A DNA stretch of 64,000 nt from an uncultured Paracoccaceae bacterium (GTDB lineage Bacteria; Pseudomonadota; Alphaproteobacteria; Rhodobacterales; Rhodobacteraceae), in assembly GCA_947489445.1 (NCBI GenBank), contig CANLDN010000001.1, forward strand, positions 744,001-808,000, given 5' to 3'. The notes under the pieces are model-generated. The model was not told the origin of the DNA. It did no database searches and saw only the letters and a program-made list of their open reading frames with translations. Of this stretch, positions 53,666 through 62,299 are shown piece by piece; within the stretch, counting starts at the first letter, position 1; the number at the start of each line of letters is the position of its first letter. The position numbers and the translations under genes were made by a program.

Positions 53666-54853
53666 ATGACTTTGAGCGCGCAAAAAGTGAAAACGGCAGG
53701 AGCGGGACGTCATGGCGACGGGCGCGGGCTCTTTCTCTATGTCAAACCATCCGGATCGCGTTCATGGGTGCTGCGCTATCAGGTGCAAGGACGGCGGAGG
53801 GATTTAGGCCTTGGGTCCTTTCCCGATGTAACGCTCGCCATGGCGCGCGACCGCGCATCCGAGGCGCGCCGCCTCATCGCCGAGGGCGAAGACCCTATTG
53901 CCAAGAAACAGCAAGTCAAGCCTAAGACCTTCAAGGACGCTGCGCTTGAATTGATTGAAGGTAAACGCCCAGGCTGGAAGAATGCGAAACACGCGGCGCA
54001 ATGGACGTCGACGCTTGAAAGCTATGTCTTTCCCAAGATTGGGCAGATTCAAGTGTCCAAGATCGAAACCGCAGACGTGATCAGCACGTTGACACCAATC
54101 TGGTCGGAAAAGCCTGAAACCGCAAATCGGGTGCGCCAGCGCATCGAAGCCGTAATCGACTACGCATCGGCTTTGGGCATTCGCACCAGCGATAACCCAG
54201 CGCGGTGGCGGGGACATCTCGACCATCTGTTGCCAAAGCCAAAGAAAGTGCGCGCGGTCAAGCACCACGCCGCGCTATCACATGCCGACATCACAGCATT
54301 TATGACTGATCTAGCCACGCGCTCTGGGGTTGCAACGCAAGCGCTGGGCTTTACCGTCCTGACGGCGGCACGATCTGGCGAGACGCGTGGCATGACCTGG
54401 GGCGAAATTGATCTGACAAACGCGACGTGGGCGGTCCCTGCCCAGCGCATGAAAGCAGGCAAAGGCCACCGCGTCCCACTTAGCAAGGCGGCTATCGCAT
54501 TCCTTGGACCGCGTGGGAATGACACGGCACTTGTGTTTGAAAGTCAGGCCAAACCTGGCAAACCCATTTCAGACATGAGCATGACGGCATTGCTGCGCCG
54601 GATGAAGTACGACGACATCACCGTCCATGGCTTCCGATCCACATTCCGCGATTGGGCAGGCGAAACAACTAGCTTTCCGCGCGAGGTAATCGAAGCGGCA
54701 CTTGCGCACGGGATCAAAGACAAAGCCGAAGCAGCCTACGCCCGCAGCGACCTGTTCGATAAACGTCGCCTGCTCATGGAAGCATGGGCCAACGTCGCAA
54801 CCGCTCAGAACCTGACGTCGAACGTGGTTGGACTTTCCTTACCTACTTACTGA
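53666..54853 (+). CDS. Tyrosine recombinase, P4-type integrase
   Basis: 395 residues. The N-terminal DUF4102 arm domain (GRHGDGRGLFLYVKPSGSRSWVLRYQVQGRRRDLGLGSFPD) is followed by a core-binding domain and a catalytic domain. The catalytic residues are visible: Arg in LTAARSGETRGM, His-x-x-Arg in VHGFRSTFRDW, His in AALAHGIKDKAEAAYARSD and Tyr in the same segment. It appears complete and would insert an island, probably at an att site not identified here. Confidence 0.94.
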   Translation: MTLSAQKVKTAGAGRHGDGRGLFLYVKPSGSRSWVLRYQVQGRRRDLGLGSFPDVTLAMARDRASEARRLIAEGEDPIAKKQQVKPKTFKDAALELIEGKRPGWKNAKHAAQWTSTLESYVFPKIGQIQVSKIETADVISTLTPIWSEKPETANRVRQRIEAVIDYASALGIRTSDNPARWRGHLDHLLPKPKKVRAVKHHAALSHADITAFMTDLATRSGVATQALGFTVLTAARSGETRGMTWGEIDLTNATWAVPAQRMKAGKGHRVPLSKAAIAFLGPRGNDTALVFESQAKPGKPISDMSMTALLRRMKYDDITVHGFRSTFRDWAGETTSFPREVIEAALAHGIKDKAEAAYARSDLFDKRRLLMEAWANVATAQNLTSNVVGLSLPTY

Positions 54854-55242
54854 CATGCCGCAGTGAGGCCAGTCATTGCAGGCTTTCGCCGCAAACAGCA
54901 AATTGCTGCAGGAGAGCCAGAGCCTGGTCGATGGATCCATCCATCCAGACATCATGATCGGAAGCATGTAAGCTGACCGGTTGCAGCGTGGTTGGGCTTG
55001 AACGCCCGGATTTTTAGAACCTGATCATGTATTCTGAAGACAGCGCCAACTATCCGCCAGAGGCCTATCTCGGACGCGACTAGGAACGCCTCAAGTTCAT
55101 TGGCAAGGTGATTTGGTGGGGCCACACCGTCGACATTTGACAGATTTTGGACGCTCGACTGCGAAACTAGAACTCACGTACCTGAATAAAGTAAGAGGCG
55201 CTGAATCCGCAGCGCCTCTATCAATTTTCAGCGTCGGCTACT
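54854..55242. other. Gap after the integrase, small degenerate reading frame and terminator
   Basis: 389 bp. A short frame from 55028 (MYSEDSANYPPEAYLGRD, then an in-frame TAG and ERLKFIGKVIWWGHTVDI) looks like the wreck of a small gene, but I cannot place it. The right end contains the hairpin at 55194-55219. Nothing else is seen. Confidence 0.35.
55194..55219 (-). terminator. Terminator hairpin after the giant surface-protein gene
   Basis: AGAGGCGCTG-AATCCG-CAGCGCCTCT, a perfect 10-bp stem. On the - strand it is followed by a T-rich TTACTTTATTC. It lies 23 bases after the stop of the leftward gene ending at 55243. Confidence 0.65.
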
Positions 55243-58200
55243 TTAGAAATTCAGGATGAGCTGAACTTCAAAACCATAGCTTTCGTAGTCATCGGTCCCG
55301 ATACCATCGTAGAACACGTTTGCGTTCGTCTGCATGCCACCTTCTGCGATGTAGTTGAGGCCGAAATCAACCTTTGCGCGTTCACCGTCAAATTCGGGCA
55401 CAACTGTGCTCGCATTCCCGCCGCCGCTTGTGCTAGACCAGACGCCGTTTAGGCCACCCGTCAACTCAAGCGCGCCTGATTCAACCGGTACCGGCGTTGC
55501 AAAATCAGCACCAAGCGACACTTCGGAAAGTTCTATATCCTGCTCGGGAATGGTGACGCTGCCTGTATCCACATATTCCTCTTGCGTGTCAGATGTATGC
55601 GACAAGCTCAGATTTGGTGTAACTGTTGAAGTGCCCAACTCATATTGCCCCACAACCTTTGCCTGAACCAGCCAACGCTCGGTATCGAATTCGTCGGTAT
55701 AGGTGCCCAATGGAGAGACCTCGTTCGAGGTTTGACCATAAAGCGCGCGACCTTCGAAGAATATAGGTTGGCTTGGCAACTTGCTGACCACATAGGGGCC
55801 AACCAACCAACCAGAACCAGTCACAGAGCTCGTGTCAGAGGATTGGTCAAGATAGTCAAGCTCGACCATCCCGCCGATCAACAGGTTCTCCGACATGGCA
55901 ACATGGGATCCAACCGCACCGAAGACATATTGGGTGTCGTTTTCGCCTGTCGTACCCCAAGACGCGCTGACATCAATCCAAACGCGGTTGTTTGGATCGC
56001 TTGCGAACTGCAACGTACCAGAACTACGCGTCGCATTCGCGTTGAACGAACCGGTTCCGTTATCACTCAGCAGGCCGATGAGCTCTGGCTGATGCTGCAC
56101 CAACCGATTGGCACGTTCGTACATGAACGTAGCAATCTCACGTTGGGTTTCCTCAATCGATGCGGTCGCACCAACAAATGCGCGCGTTACAAGGGCAGAC
56201 ATGTTGCCATCAGCATCAGTCGCAATGGCCGTTATGTCACCATTTGGCTGATCCGGTCCCGATGTAGCGGTGTATATCCCGCCCGGATCACTGGCCACAA
56301 CAGTGGTCGTGCTACCGTCAGGGAACGTCACCAACACATTGCTGCCGGGCTCAGCAGTACCAGTGACCGTCAGTTCACCGTCGACACCAATGATAGGTGC
56401 GTCGATGGTTGGCGGAGCGGGTGGAGTTTCGTCAGTGTAGGCTTGCGTAGCAGGTGTTGACGGGTTTCCGGCCTCATCAGTTGCTACGACCGAGACATCA
56501 CCGCTTGGCTGGTTTGGACCTGATGTCAAAGTGAACTCTCCACCAGGATCGCTTGCTACGACCGTGCCCGTGCTGCCATCAGGAAACGTCACCACAACGG
56601 TGCTGCCCGGTTCGGCGGTACCTGTGACTGTTAGCTCTCCCTCGCTACCAACAGTCGGCGTTCCAAATACCGGTGGTGCAGGTGGCACAGCGTCAGTATA
56701 GGCCTGCGTCACCGGTGTCGAAGACTCTCCACCAATCATCGCAACGACCGAGACCGTTCCGCTGGACTGTCCGACCATGGAGACGATAGAGTAATCACCG
56801 GACGGATCATCGGCCACAGCTGTGCCAGTTGACCCATCAGGGAAAGTGACTGTCACCATGCTGCCGGGTTCGGCAGTGCCGGTAACGGTCAATATGCCAG
56901 TCCCGTCCGGCGTTATGGCTGTGATCGTTGGATTGGCGGCTCCAACAATAGTAACTGTCACAGTATCAGCCACGGATGTGCCGCCATTGTTGTCAGTCAC
57001 AATCAAGCTGAACGTCAGCGCCTCACTTGCACCAAAACCAAGCATTGGCGCTGTGAAGGTCGGTCCCGCAACGGCAGGATCAGACAGCGTTACGGCTGTG
57101 CCCGCTGTTTGTGTCCAGGCATAGGTCGCGATTGCATCACCGGCGTCAGGATCGCTTGATCCTGAACCGTCCAAGGTCACCGTCGCTGCGGAAGCAATAC
57201 CCGGTTGATCCGGACCAGCATTCGCTGTCGGGGCCACGTTGCCCGGCGGGTTCACAGTGACATCGACAGTGTCAGCAACGGATGTACCGCCATTATTGTC
57301 GGTCACGATCAGGCTGAACGTCAACACCTCAGCCGCATCACTGACCAACAGCGTAGGCGCTGTGAAGGTCGGTCCCGCAACGGCAGGATCAGACAGCGTT
57401 ACGGCTGTGCCCGCTGTTTGTGTCCAGGCATAGGTCGCGATTGCATCACCGGCGTCAGGATCGCTTGATCCTGAACCGTCCAAGGTCACCGTCGCTGCGG
57501 AAGCAATACCCGGTTGATCCGGACCAGCATTCGCTGTCGGGGCCACGTTGCCCGGCGGGTTCACAGTGACATCGACAGTGTCAGCAACGGATGTACCGCC
57601 ATTATTGTCAGTCACGATCAGGCTGAACGTCAGCACCTCAGCCGCATCACTGACCAACAGCGTAGGCGCTGTGAAGGTCGGTCCCGCAACGGCAGGATCA
57701 GACAGCGTTACGGCTGTGCCGGCTGTTTGTGTCCAGGCGTAGGTCGCGATTGCATCACCGGCGTCAGGATCGCTTGATCCTGAACCGTCCAAGGTCACCG
57801 TCGCTGCGGAAGCAATACCCGGTTGATCCGGACCAGCATTCGCTGTCGGGGCCACGTTGCCCGGCGGGTTCACAGTGACATCGACAGTGTCAGCAACGGA
57901 TGTACCGCCATTATTGTCGGTCACGATCAGGCTGAATGTCAGCACCTCAGCCGCATCACTGACCAACAGCGTAGGCGCTGTGAAGGTCGGTCCCGCAACG
58001 GCAGGATCAGACAGCGTTACGGCTGTGCCCGCTGTTTGTGTCCAGGCATAGGTCGCGATTGCATCACCGGCGTCAGGATCGCTTGATCCTGAACCGTCCA
58101 AGGTCACCGTCGCTGCGGAAGCAATACCGGGTTGATCCGGACCAGCGTCAGCCGTGGGGGCAACGTTGCCTGGCGGGTTCACAGTGACATCGACAGTGTC

Positions 58201-59652
58201 AGCAACGGATGTACCGCCATTGTTGTCAGTCACGATCAGGCTGAACGTCAGCACCTCTGCCGCATCACTGACCAACAGCGTAGGCGCTGTGAAGGTCGGT
58301 CCCGCAACGGCAGGATCAGACAGCGTTACGGCTGTGCCCGCTGTTTGTGTCCAGGCATAGGTCGCGATTGCATCACCGGCGTCAGGATCGCTTGATCCTG
58401 AACCGTCCAAGGTCACCGTCGCTGCGGAAGCAATACCCGGTTGATCCGGACCAGCATTCGCTGTCGGGGCCGTGTTTGCAGGGGGCTGTACAGTAATCGT
58501 AACTGTATCCGCAACTGAGCTATCACCAATCGGCGCATCAGTCACAAAAAGTTGGAAAATCAAGTCTACAGGCGCATCCCCGACATTCAACGTCGGAGCC
58601 GTGAAGCTAGGTGTTGCCGTTGTCTGACCCGTAAGCGAAACAGTTGGGCCGGTTGTTTGCGACCACAGGTATGACGCGATTGTATCCCCTGCATCCGGAT
58701 CGCTTGACCCTGAGCCGTCCAAGTTGACCGTCGCACCAGTTGCCACTGATGGTTGGTCAGAGCCAGCGTCCGCAACAGGCAAAGAGTTCTCGGTAATTGT
58801 GACGGTAAAGCTCTGTTGGATAGCGCTGAGTCCAGCATCATCCTCTGCATCGATATTCACCGTAGTGACACCAACGGGAAAGTCGAATGGGCTCGTCAAA
58901 GTCGCACCACCTGCTGCATTCGTAAATGTGGTGGTTGGCGTGTCTGCGATGTCGTCCGCTGTGTCGGTTACCGTCGCTGAAAATGCCTGCGATGACGTCG
59001 TTACCCCATTTGGCACGACCGCCGCAATATTCGCCGGCGCAGTGATTGTCGGGGCGACGTTGAGATCACCGTCCCAAGTACAAGCCAATGTGCCTGTCAG
59101 CGCTGTGGTTCCATCAGAAGAAACTGCCCTTACGCGCCTACCGGTGCTTGTAACTATGTTTACCGTTTCCGGCCCGCTATAGACACAGTTGGGTGCACTA
59201 TACGTTGAACCAGGAGTATTTAATCCTCCCGTCGCCGTACTTAGGCCAGTCTCCTGCGTTCCATCCGCAAAGGACAATGCAATACAGGTTGTTGGAGATG
59301 CGGGGGTACCGACAGACGCGAATGAGAGGCTGTTGCCCACTGTGTTTTGAATACCGCTTATACCACCAAAAGTTCCACCCTCACAGAAAACCGCTTCACC
59401 GGGTGCAGCAAACTTAGCAGACACATTGACGGTCATATCGCCACCTGAACTCGTATAGTCCATTGTGACCTGTTGGGCGCTCGCTGATAGCGCCGCGGTG
59501 CTCATCGCAACTGCGAGTAACACTGTTCTGCAGCGTTTCCCTGGTAGCTCTGGTCTGCGAGAGGTCTTAACTTCGCGCGCCGCATCTGTGATTGCTGTTT
59601 TTGGCGCTCTGCGTTCAGCACTGCCAGTGGAAAAGTCGAATTCATTTGTCAT
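55243..59652 (-). CDS. Giant repeat-containing surface protein with autotransporter-like beta-barrel
   Basis: 1,469 residues. An extended basic N-region leads to a signal core (VLLAVAMSTAALSASA, cleavage near 59). Then come a cysteine-bearing domain (about 60-195), an HYR-like domain (about 200-295, APTITAPANIAAVVP), and six PKD/REJ-type repeats (about 296-900, DGSGSSDPDAGDAIATYAW). Four of these repeats are nearly identical, each encoded by a 309-bp unit. Three Ig-like repeats (GELTVTGTAEPGSTVVVTFPDGS) follow to about 1165. The last 300 residues look like an outer-membrane beta-barrel ending in Phe. It is probably an adhesin. Confidence 0.85.
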   Translation of the reverse strand: MTNEFDFSTGSAERRAPKTAITDAAREVKTSRRPELPGKRCRTVLLAVAMSTAALSASAQQVTMDYTSSGGDMTVNVSAKFAAPGEAVFCEGGTFGGISGIQNTVGNSLSFASVGTPASPTTCIALSFADGTQETGLSTATGGLNTPGSTYSAPNCVYSGPETVNIVTSTGRRVRAVSSDGTTALTGTLACTWDGDLNVAPTITAPANIAAVVPNGVTTSSQAFSATVTDTADDIADTPTTTFTNAAGGATLTSPFDFPVGVTTVNIDAEDDAGLSAIQQSFTVTITENSLPVADAGSDQPSVATGATVNLDGSGSSDPDAGDTIASYLWSQTTGPTVSLTGQTTATPSFTAPTLNVGDAPVDLIFQLFVTDAPIGDSSVADTVTITVQPPANTAPTANAGPDQPGIASAATVTLDGSGSSDPDAGDAIATYAWTQTAGTAVTLSDPAVAGPTFTAPTLLVSDAAEVLTFSLIVTDNNGGTSVADTVDVTVNPPGNVAPTADAGPDQPGIASAATVTLDGSGSSDPDAGDAIATYAWTQTAGTAVTLSDPAVAGPTFTAPTLLVSDAAEVLTFSLIVTDNNGGTSVADTVDVTVNPPGNVAPTANAGPDQPGIASAATVTLDGSGSSDPDAGDAIATYAWTQTAGTAVTLSDPAVAGPTFTAPTLLVSDAAEVLTFSLIVTDNNGGTSVADTVDVTVNPPGNVAPTANAGPDQPGIASAATVTLDGSGSSDPDAGDAIATYAWTQTAGTAVTLSDPAVAGPTFTAPTLLVSDAAEVLTFSLIVTDNNGGTSVADTVDVTVNPPGNVAPTANAGPDQPGIASAATVTLDGSGSSDPDAGDAIATYAWTQTAGTAVTLSDPAVAGPTFTAPMLGFGASEALTFSLIVTDNNGGTSVADTVTVTIVGAANPTITAITPDGTGILTVTGTAEPGSMVTVTFPDGSTGTAVADDPSGDYSIVSMVGQSSGTVSVVAMIGGESSTPVTQAYTDAVPPAPPVFGTPTVGSEGELTVTGTAEPGSTVVVTFPDGSTGTVVASDPGGEFTLTSGPNQPSGDVSVVATDEAGNPSTPATQAYTDETPPAPPTIDAPIIGVDGELTVTGTAEPGSNVLVTFPDGSTTTVVASDPGGIYTATSGPDQPNGDITAIATDADGNMSALVTRAFVGATASIEETQREIATFMYERANRLVQHQPELIGLLSDNGTGSFNANATRSSGTLQFASDPNNRVWIDVSASWGTTGENDTQYVFGAVGSHVAMSENLLIGGMVELDYLDQSSDTSSVTGSGWLVGPYVVSKLPSQPIFFEGRALYGQTSNEVSPLGTYTDEFDTERWLVQAKVVGQYELGTSTVTPNLSLSHTSDTQEEYVDTGSVTIPEQDIELSEVSLGADFATPVPVESGALELTGGLNGVWSSTSGGGNASTVVPEFDGERAKVDFGLNYIAEGGMQTNANVFYDGIGTDDYESYGFEVQLILNF
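57188..58423 (-). repeat. Four tandem 309-bp repeat units within the surface-protein gene
   Basis: The block beginning GCGGAAGCAATACC recurs at 57188, 57497, 57806 and 58115, and its start again at 58424. The four units are almost identical, differing by a few bases; the flanking units are diverged. Each encodes one 103-residue PKD-like domain. This is a substrate for copy-number change by homologous recombination. Confidence 0.95.
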
Positions 59653-60334
59653 ACTTGTCCCTCTTCAACTCATCGGCATGTGTGGGCTGAAGCAAAACCA
59701 GACATGCGATTGACCAAGAAATGATTCCTCCACCAAACTCTATCTTTGATTGATCTTCCCTGTAGTGCATAAAGTTCGATCACTCGCGCAATGGTTATTT
59801 CTGTGTGACATCTTAAGCACGATTCGTGCAATCGATACGCCCTCATGAGGTGTGTGCTCTTCTGTATTCGTTGTGAAATTTCTCTTTTTTTAATTGGGCT
59901 TCAAAGAGTTAAACTTTGCAATCCCCACAACATCGTAACCCAACGGCAGCGTAAGCTGCGTGCACTCAGATCTGCCAAAAACTCAAAGGTTAACAAAATT
60001 TCAACACTACGCGATCCGTTAACCTTTTGTTAATAATTACATCCATAGGGTGATCTTTATGTCACCACAACACAGCCCTCGTTGATGCGATGGCGTACGA
60101 CACTCACCTTCCCGACGCCATCGCATCAAACATCACCTCGGTAATTGAGCAGTATATTCTTGGGTGTCAGCAGCGTGCGCGGTCGGAGCATTCGACATCA
60201 ATTTTCTTGGGTATCTCCAATAACTCTCGGTCCGGCCATAGGATGTGGAATCTATTGAATACCACTTCAATGAGATCGATTGGTTTTGGTGCTGTATTAA
60301 TCCTAACGCAGGGTTTATTCGAAAGGCGGTAAAA
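59653..60334. other. 682-bp intergenic region between surface protein and Hint protein
   Basis: AT-rich, no credible gene. A CtrA-like TTAA-N7-TTAA box lies at 60019-60034. A stretch at 59960-60030 resembles the sequence around the CtrA box at 2400-2484. Both divergent promoters should be here. Confidence 0.45.
60019..60034. promoter_or_regulatory. CtrA-like binding box (TTAA-N7-TTAA)
   Basis: TTAACCTTTTGTTAAT fits the TTAA-N7-TTAA half-site spacing. It is about 300 bp upstream of the Hint-domain gene and about 370 bp upstream of the divergent surface-protein gene. A motif-only inference. Confidence 0.4.
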
Positions 60335-61495
60335 TTGGCGAACTATTCCTACATTGGCTACGACCCCGGGTCCGTCGTTTTTGGCGGCGGTACAATATCG
60401 CTATCAGGGACATTTGATCCCGATGTAAACCGGCGTGTTTTCGATGTAACCGATGATGCCGGTGGCACGGTACTTGGTGGCACTCCCGACACCGGTACAG
60501 TCTTCGATGGTGACAGCCTAAACAACGAAGGCGGTGACGATCTTACTCAAGTTGGAGATGCCACCAGCTTGGATGGAACAACCGTGTTTGCCTCCGGAAA
60601 TATGTATCTCGAGCAGTCGTACACTTTGAACAAGCCAGGTGGTGGTACAATCGATATGTACCGGGTTGAAGTCGACGGATCGCTCGTCGGCTACATCGTC
60701 TCAGAGCCACTCGAAGCCGGCGTCAATTACACTTTCTCGACTGCAAACGTAACCCCGACGAATGCGCCAGACACGTCCGATCTAAACTCGATTATTGACG
60801 TGCCATGTTTCATGCGGGGAACACGGATACTTACTGACAAGCATGAGGTTCCCGTTGAGGAATTGCGAGTTGGCGATCTGCTGTGTACGGCGAGCAACGG
60901 GTTGCAACGTATCCGCTGGATAGGGCAGACATTGGTGCCATCACCAATACTCAAAGCATTGCCAAATCTTCGCCCAATCAAGATCAGCAAATGCTCTTTA
61001 GGCGAGGGCCTTCCGCTACGTGATCTTTTGGTTTCACGCCAGCATCGAATAATGATGTCCTCGAAAATCGTACAACGCATGTTCGACCGGGATTCTGTTT
61101 TGGTTGCCGCCAATAAACTCATTGGCTTGCCTGGTATCAAGGTGGACGACGCCATTCAGAACGTCGAATATTACCATTTGCTTCTTGAGCATCATGAGGT
61201 GATCTACGCTGAGGGGGCGCCGACCGAAAGTCTGTATACAGGGCCAGGAGCTCTCCAAGCCGTTGGAGCAAAGGCACGAGAACAATTATTTGAGTTATTC
61301 CCGGAGTTAGCGAAAGATACTTATGAACCAAAACCAGCACTTCCATTGCCAACTGGAAAGCAACAAAAGCAGTTGGTAGAGCGACACGCGAAAAACCAGA
61401 AGCCGCCGTTGCAATGGTTACAACCGACAACCGCCTTGGAAGGCCAGGGAAAAAGTTCAAGACAACCGGACCGCGTTAGAGCGAAAGCTGGCTAA
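60335..61495 (+). CDS. Hint-domain protein
   Basis: 386 residues from a TTG start (60335) that has AAAGGCGG nine bases before it and gives LANYSYIGYDPGSVV, a typical start of such Roseobacter proteins. The N-terminal half is beta-rich (DATSLDGTTVFASGNMYLEQSY). The Hint domain (about 185-330) begins DVPCFMRGTRILTDKHEVPVEELRVGDLLCTASNGLQRIRWIG and contains LLVSRQHRIM and YYHLLLEHHEVIYAEGAPTESL. This fold is related to inteins and hedgehog proteins; self-processing here is not established. Confidence 0.85.
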   Translation: MANYSYIGYDPGSVVFGGGTISLSGTFDPDVNRRVFDVTDDAGGTVLGGTPDTGTVFDGDSLNNEGGDDLTQVGDATSLDGTTVFASGNMYLEQSYTLNKPGGGTIDMYRVEVDGSLVGYIVSEPLEAGVNYTFSTANVTPTNAPDTSDLNSIIDVPCFMRGTRILTDKHEVPVEELRVGDLLCTASNGLQRIRWIGQTLVPSPILKALPNLRPIKISKCSLGEGLPLRDLLVSRQHRIMMSSKIVQRMFDRDSVLVAANKLIGLPGIKVDDAIQNVEYYHLLLEHHEVIYAEGAPTESLYTGPGALQAVGAKAREQLFELFPELAKDTYEPKPALPLPTGKQQKQLVERHAKNQKPPLQWLQPTTALEGQGKSSRQPDRVRAKAG

Positions 61496-61840
61496 TTACG
61501 GATTAACAGGGGGTGCACATATAAATGAATAGCGTCCCATTTCGAGGTTTGCTTGTCCAAGATGAAGTTTGCCATATAGCTGATTTCTCTGCAATATTCG
61601 GTATCTTTGACTCCATTTTGAAACTGGGCTGTCTCCGTCCCAGTTCGGAGCGTCCGGTTTATGCGTCGACGACGCTCACTCGCGATTGGTAGATCGATTA
61701 AGAGACCATTCAAAAAGGGCTTAGGTCTAGCTTGTCGGAACAATATGCTCCCGCCTTGTTTCCATAACAGTTAGAAGAACGAGACGTCAGAAACCGTCAG
61801 ACAATCCGGCGCAGTTTACCACTTCGCGCAACGTTTCCGC
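61496..61840. other. 345-bp gap before the integrase remnant
   Basis: No convincing gene. A short leftward frame (61492-61743, RPKPFLNGLLIDLPIASERRRRINRTL) has a look of a worn transposase or regulator end, but I cannot support an identification. Confidence 0.35.
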
Positions 61841-61972
61841 GCACTTTGGCTTGAACTGATCGAAAGCAAACGCCCCGTCTGGAAGAATGCCAAACACGCG
61901 GTGCAATGGACATCGACGCTCGAAGCCTGCGCTTTCTCCAAGATCGGGCAGGTCCAAGTCGCCAAGAGCTGA
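61841..61972 (+). pseudogene. P4-type integrase remnant
   Basis: 44 codons with LELIESKRPVWKNAKHAVQWTSTLEACAF-SKIGQVQVAKS*. They align with residues 90-135 of the intact integrase at 53666 (LELIEGKRPGWKNAKHAAQWTSTLESYVFPKIGQIQVSK). At the DNA level the match is imperfect, so this derives from a different integrase, not a recent copy. It ends two bases before homology to hsdM begins on the other strand. Confidence 0.8.
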
Positions 61973-61974
61973 CC

Positions 61975-62133
61975 GCGCATCGCTTGTAAGGCTTCGGAGA
62001 TATATTTCAGGAAAATCTGGCCCAGCGCGACATGCTTGTATTCTGACGGTTCAAGCCCGCCCCGCATCTTGTCGGCGGCTTTGAGGAGATCGGCTGCAAA
62101 GTCCAGATCAGCCTTGCGGGAACTGTTGACCAT
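61975..62133 (-). pseudogene. hsdM: Truncated type I restriction-modification methylase HsdM start
   Basis: Reads MVNSSRKADLDFAADLLKAADKMRGGLEPSEYKHVALGQIFLKYISEALQAM, the well-known N-terminus of type I HsdM proteins. The similarity stops after about 52 residues, where the sequence runs into the integrase remnant. The rest of the RM system is absent from the window. It is a fossil of a replaced defence locus. Confidence 0.85.
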
Positions 62134-62299
62134 CACATAATACTTTCAAACGCGAATTTTGATCTACAGGTAGCGGAGCCATTCCAACCTCCACAATGGT
62201 GCTGGTTCAGCTTTGACGGGATCAGTTAAACAAAAGCAACTTGCACGGAACGTATGCCGACCCCATATTTGGACAAATTTCTTTCTGCGAGCTCAATAT

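Noticed and set aside
57188..58423. Regularly spaced long repeats that could suggest a CRISPR array
   Set aside because: The 309-bp period is far too long, repeats are contiguous without unique spacers, and they lie in frame inside a coding gene.
60090..60332. 80-codon frame upstream of the Hint gene
   Set aside because: It overlaps the start region of the Hint gene in another frame and has no recognisable domain.
61492..61743. Leftward frame rich in Arg that could be a transposase end
   Set aside because: No motif or terminal repeat supports it; kept only as a comment on the gap.
62213..62299. Upstream extension of the 406-aa gene from a TTG
   Set aside because: The 29 added residues look non-coding, and the extension starts in the remnant area; the ATG at 62300 gives a natural N-terminus.
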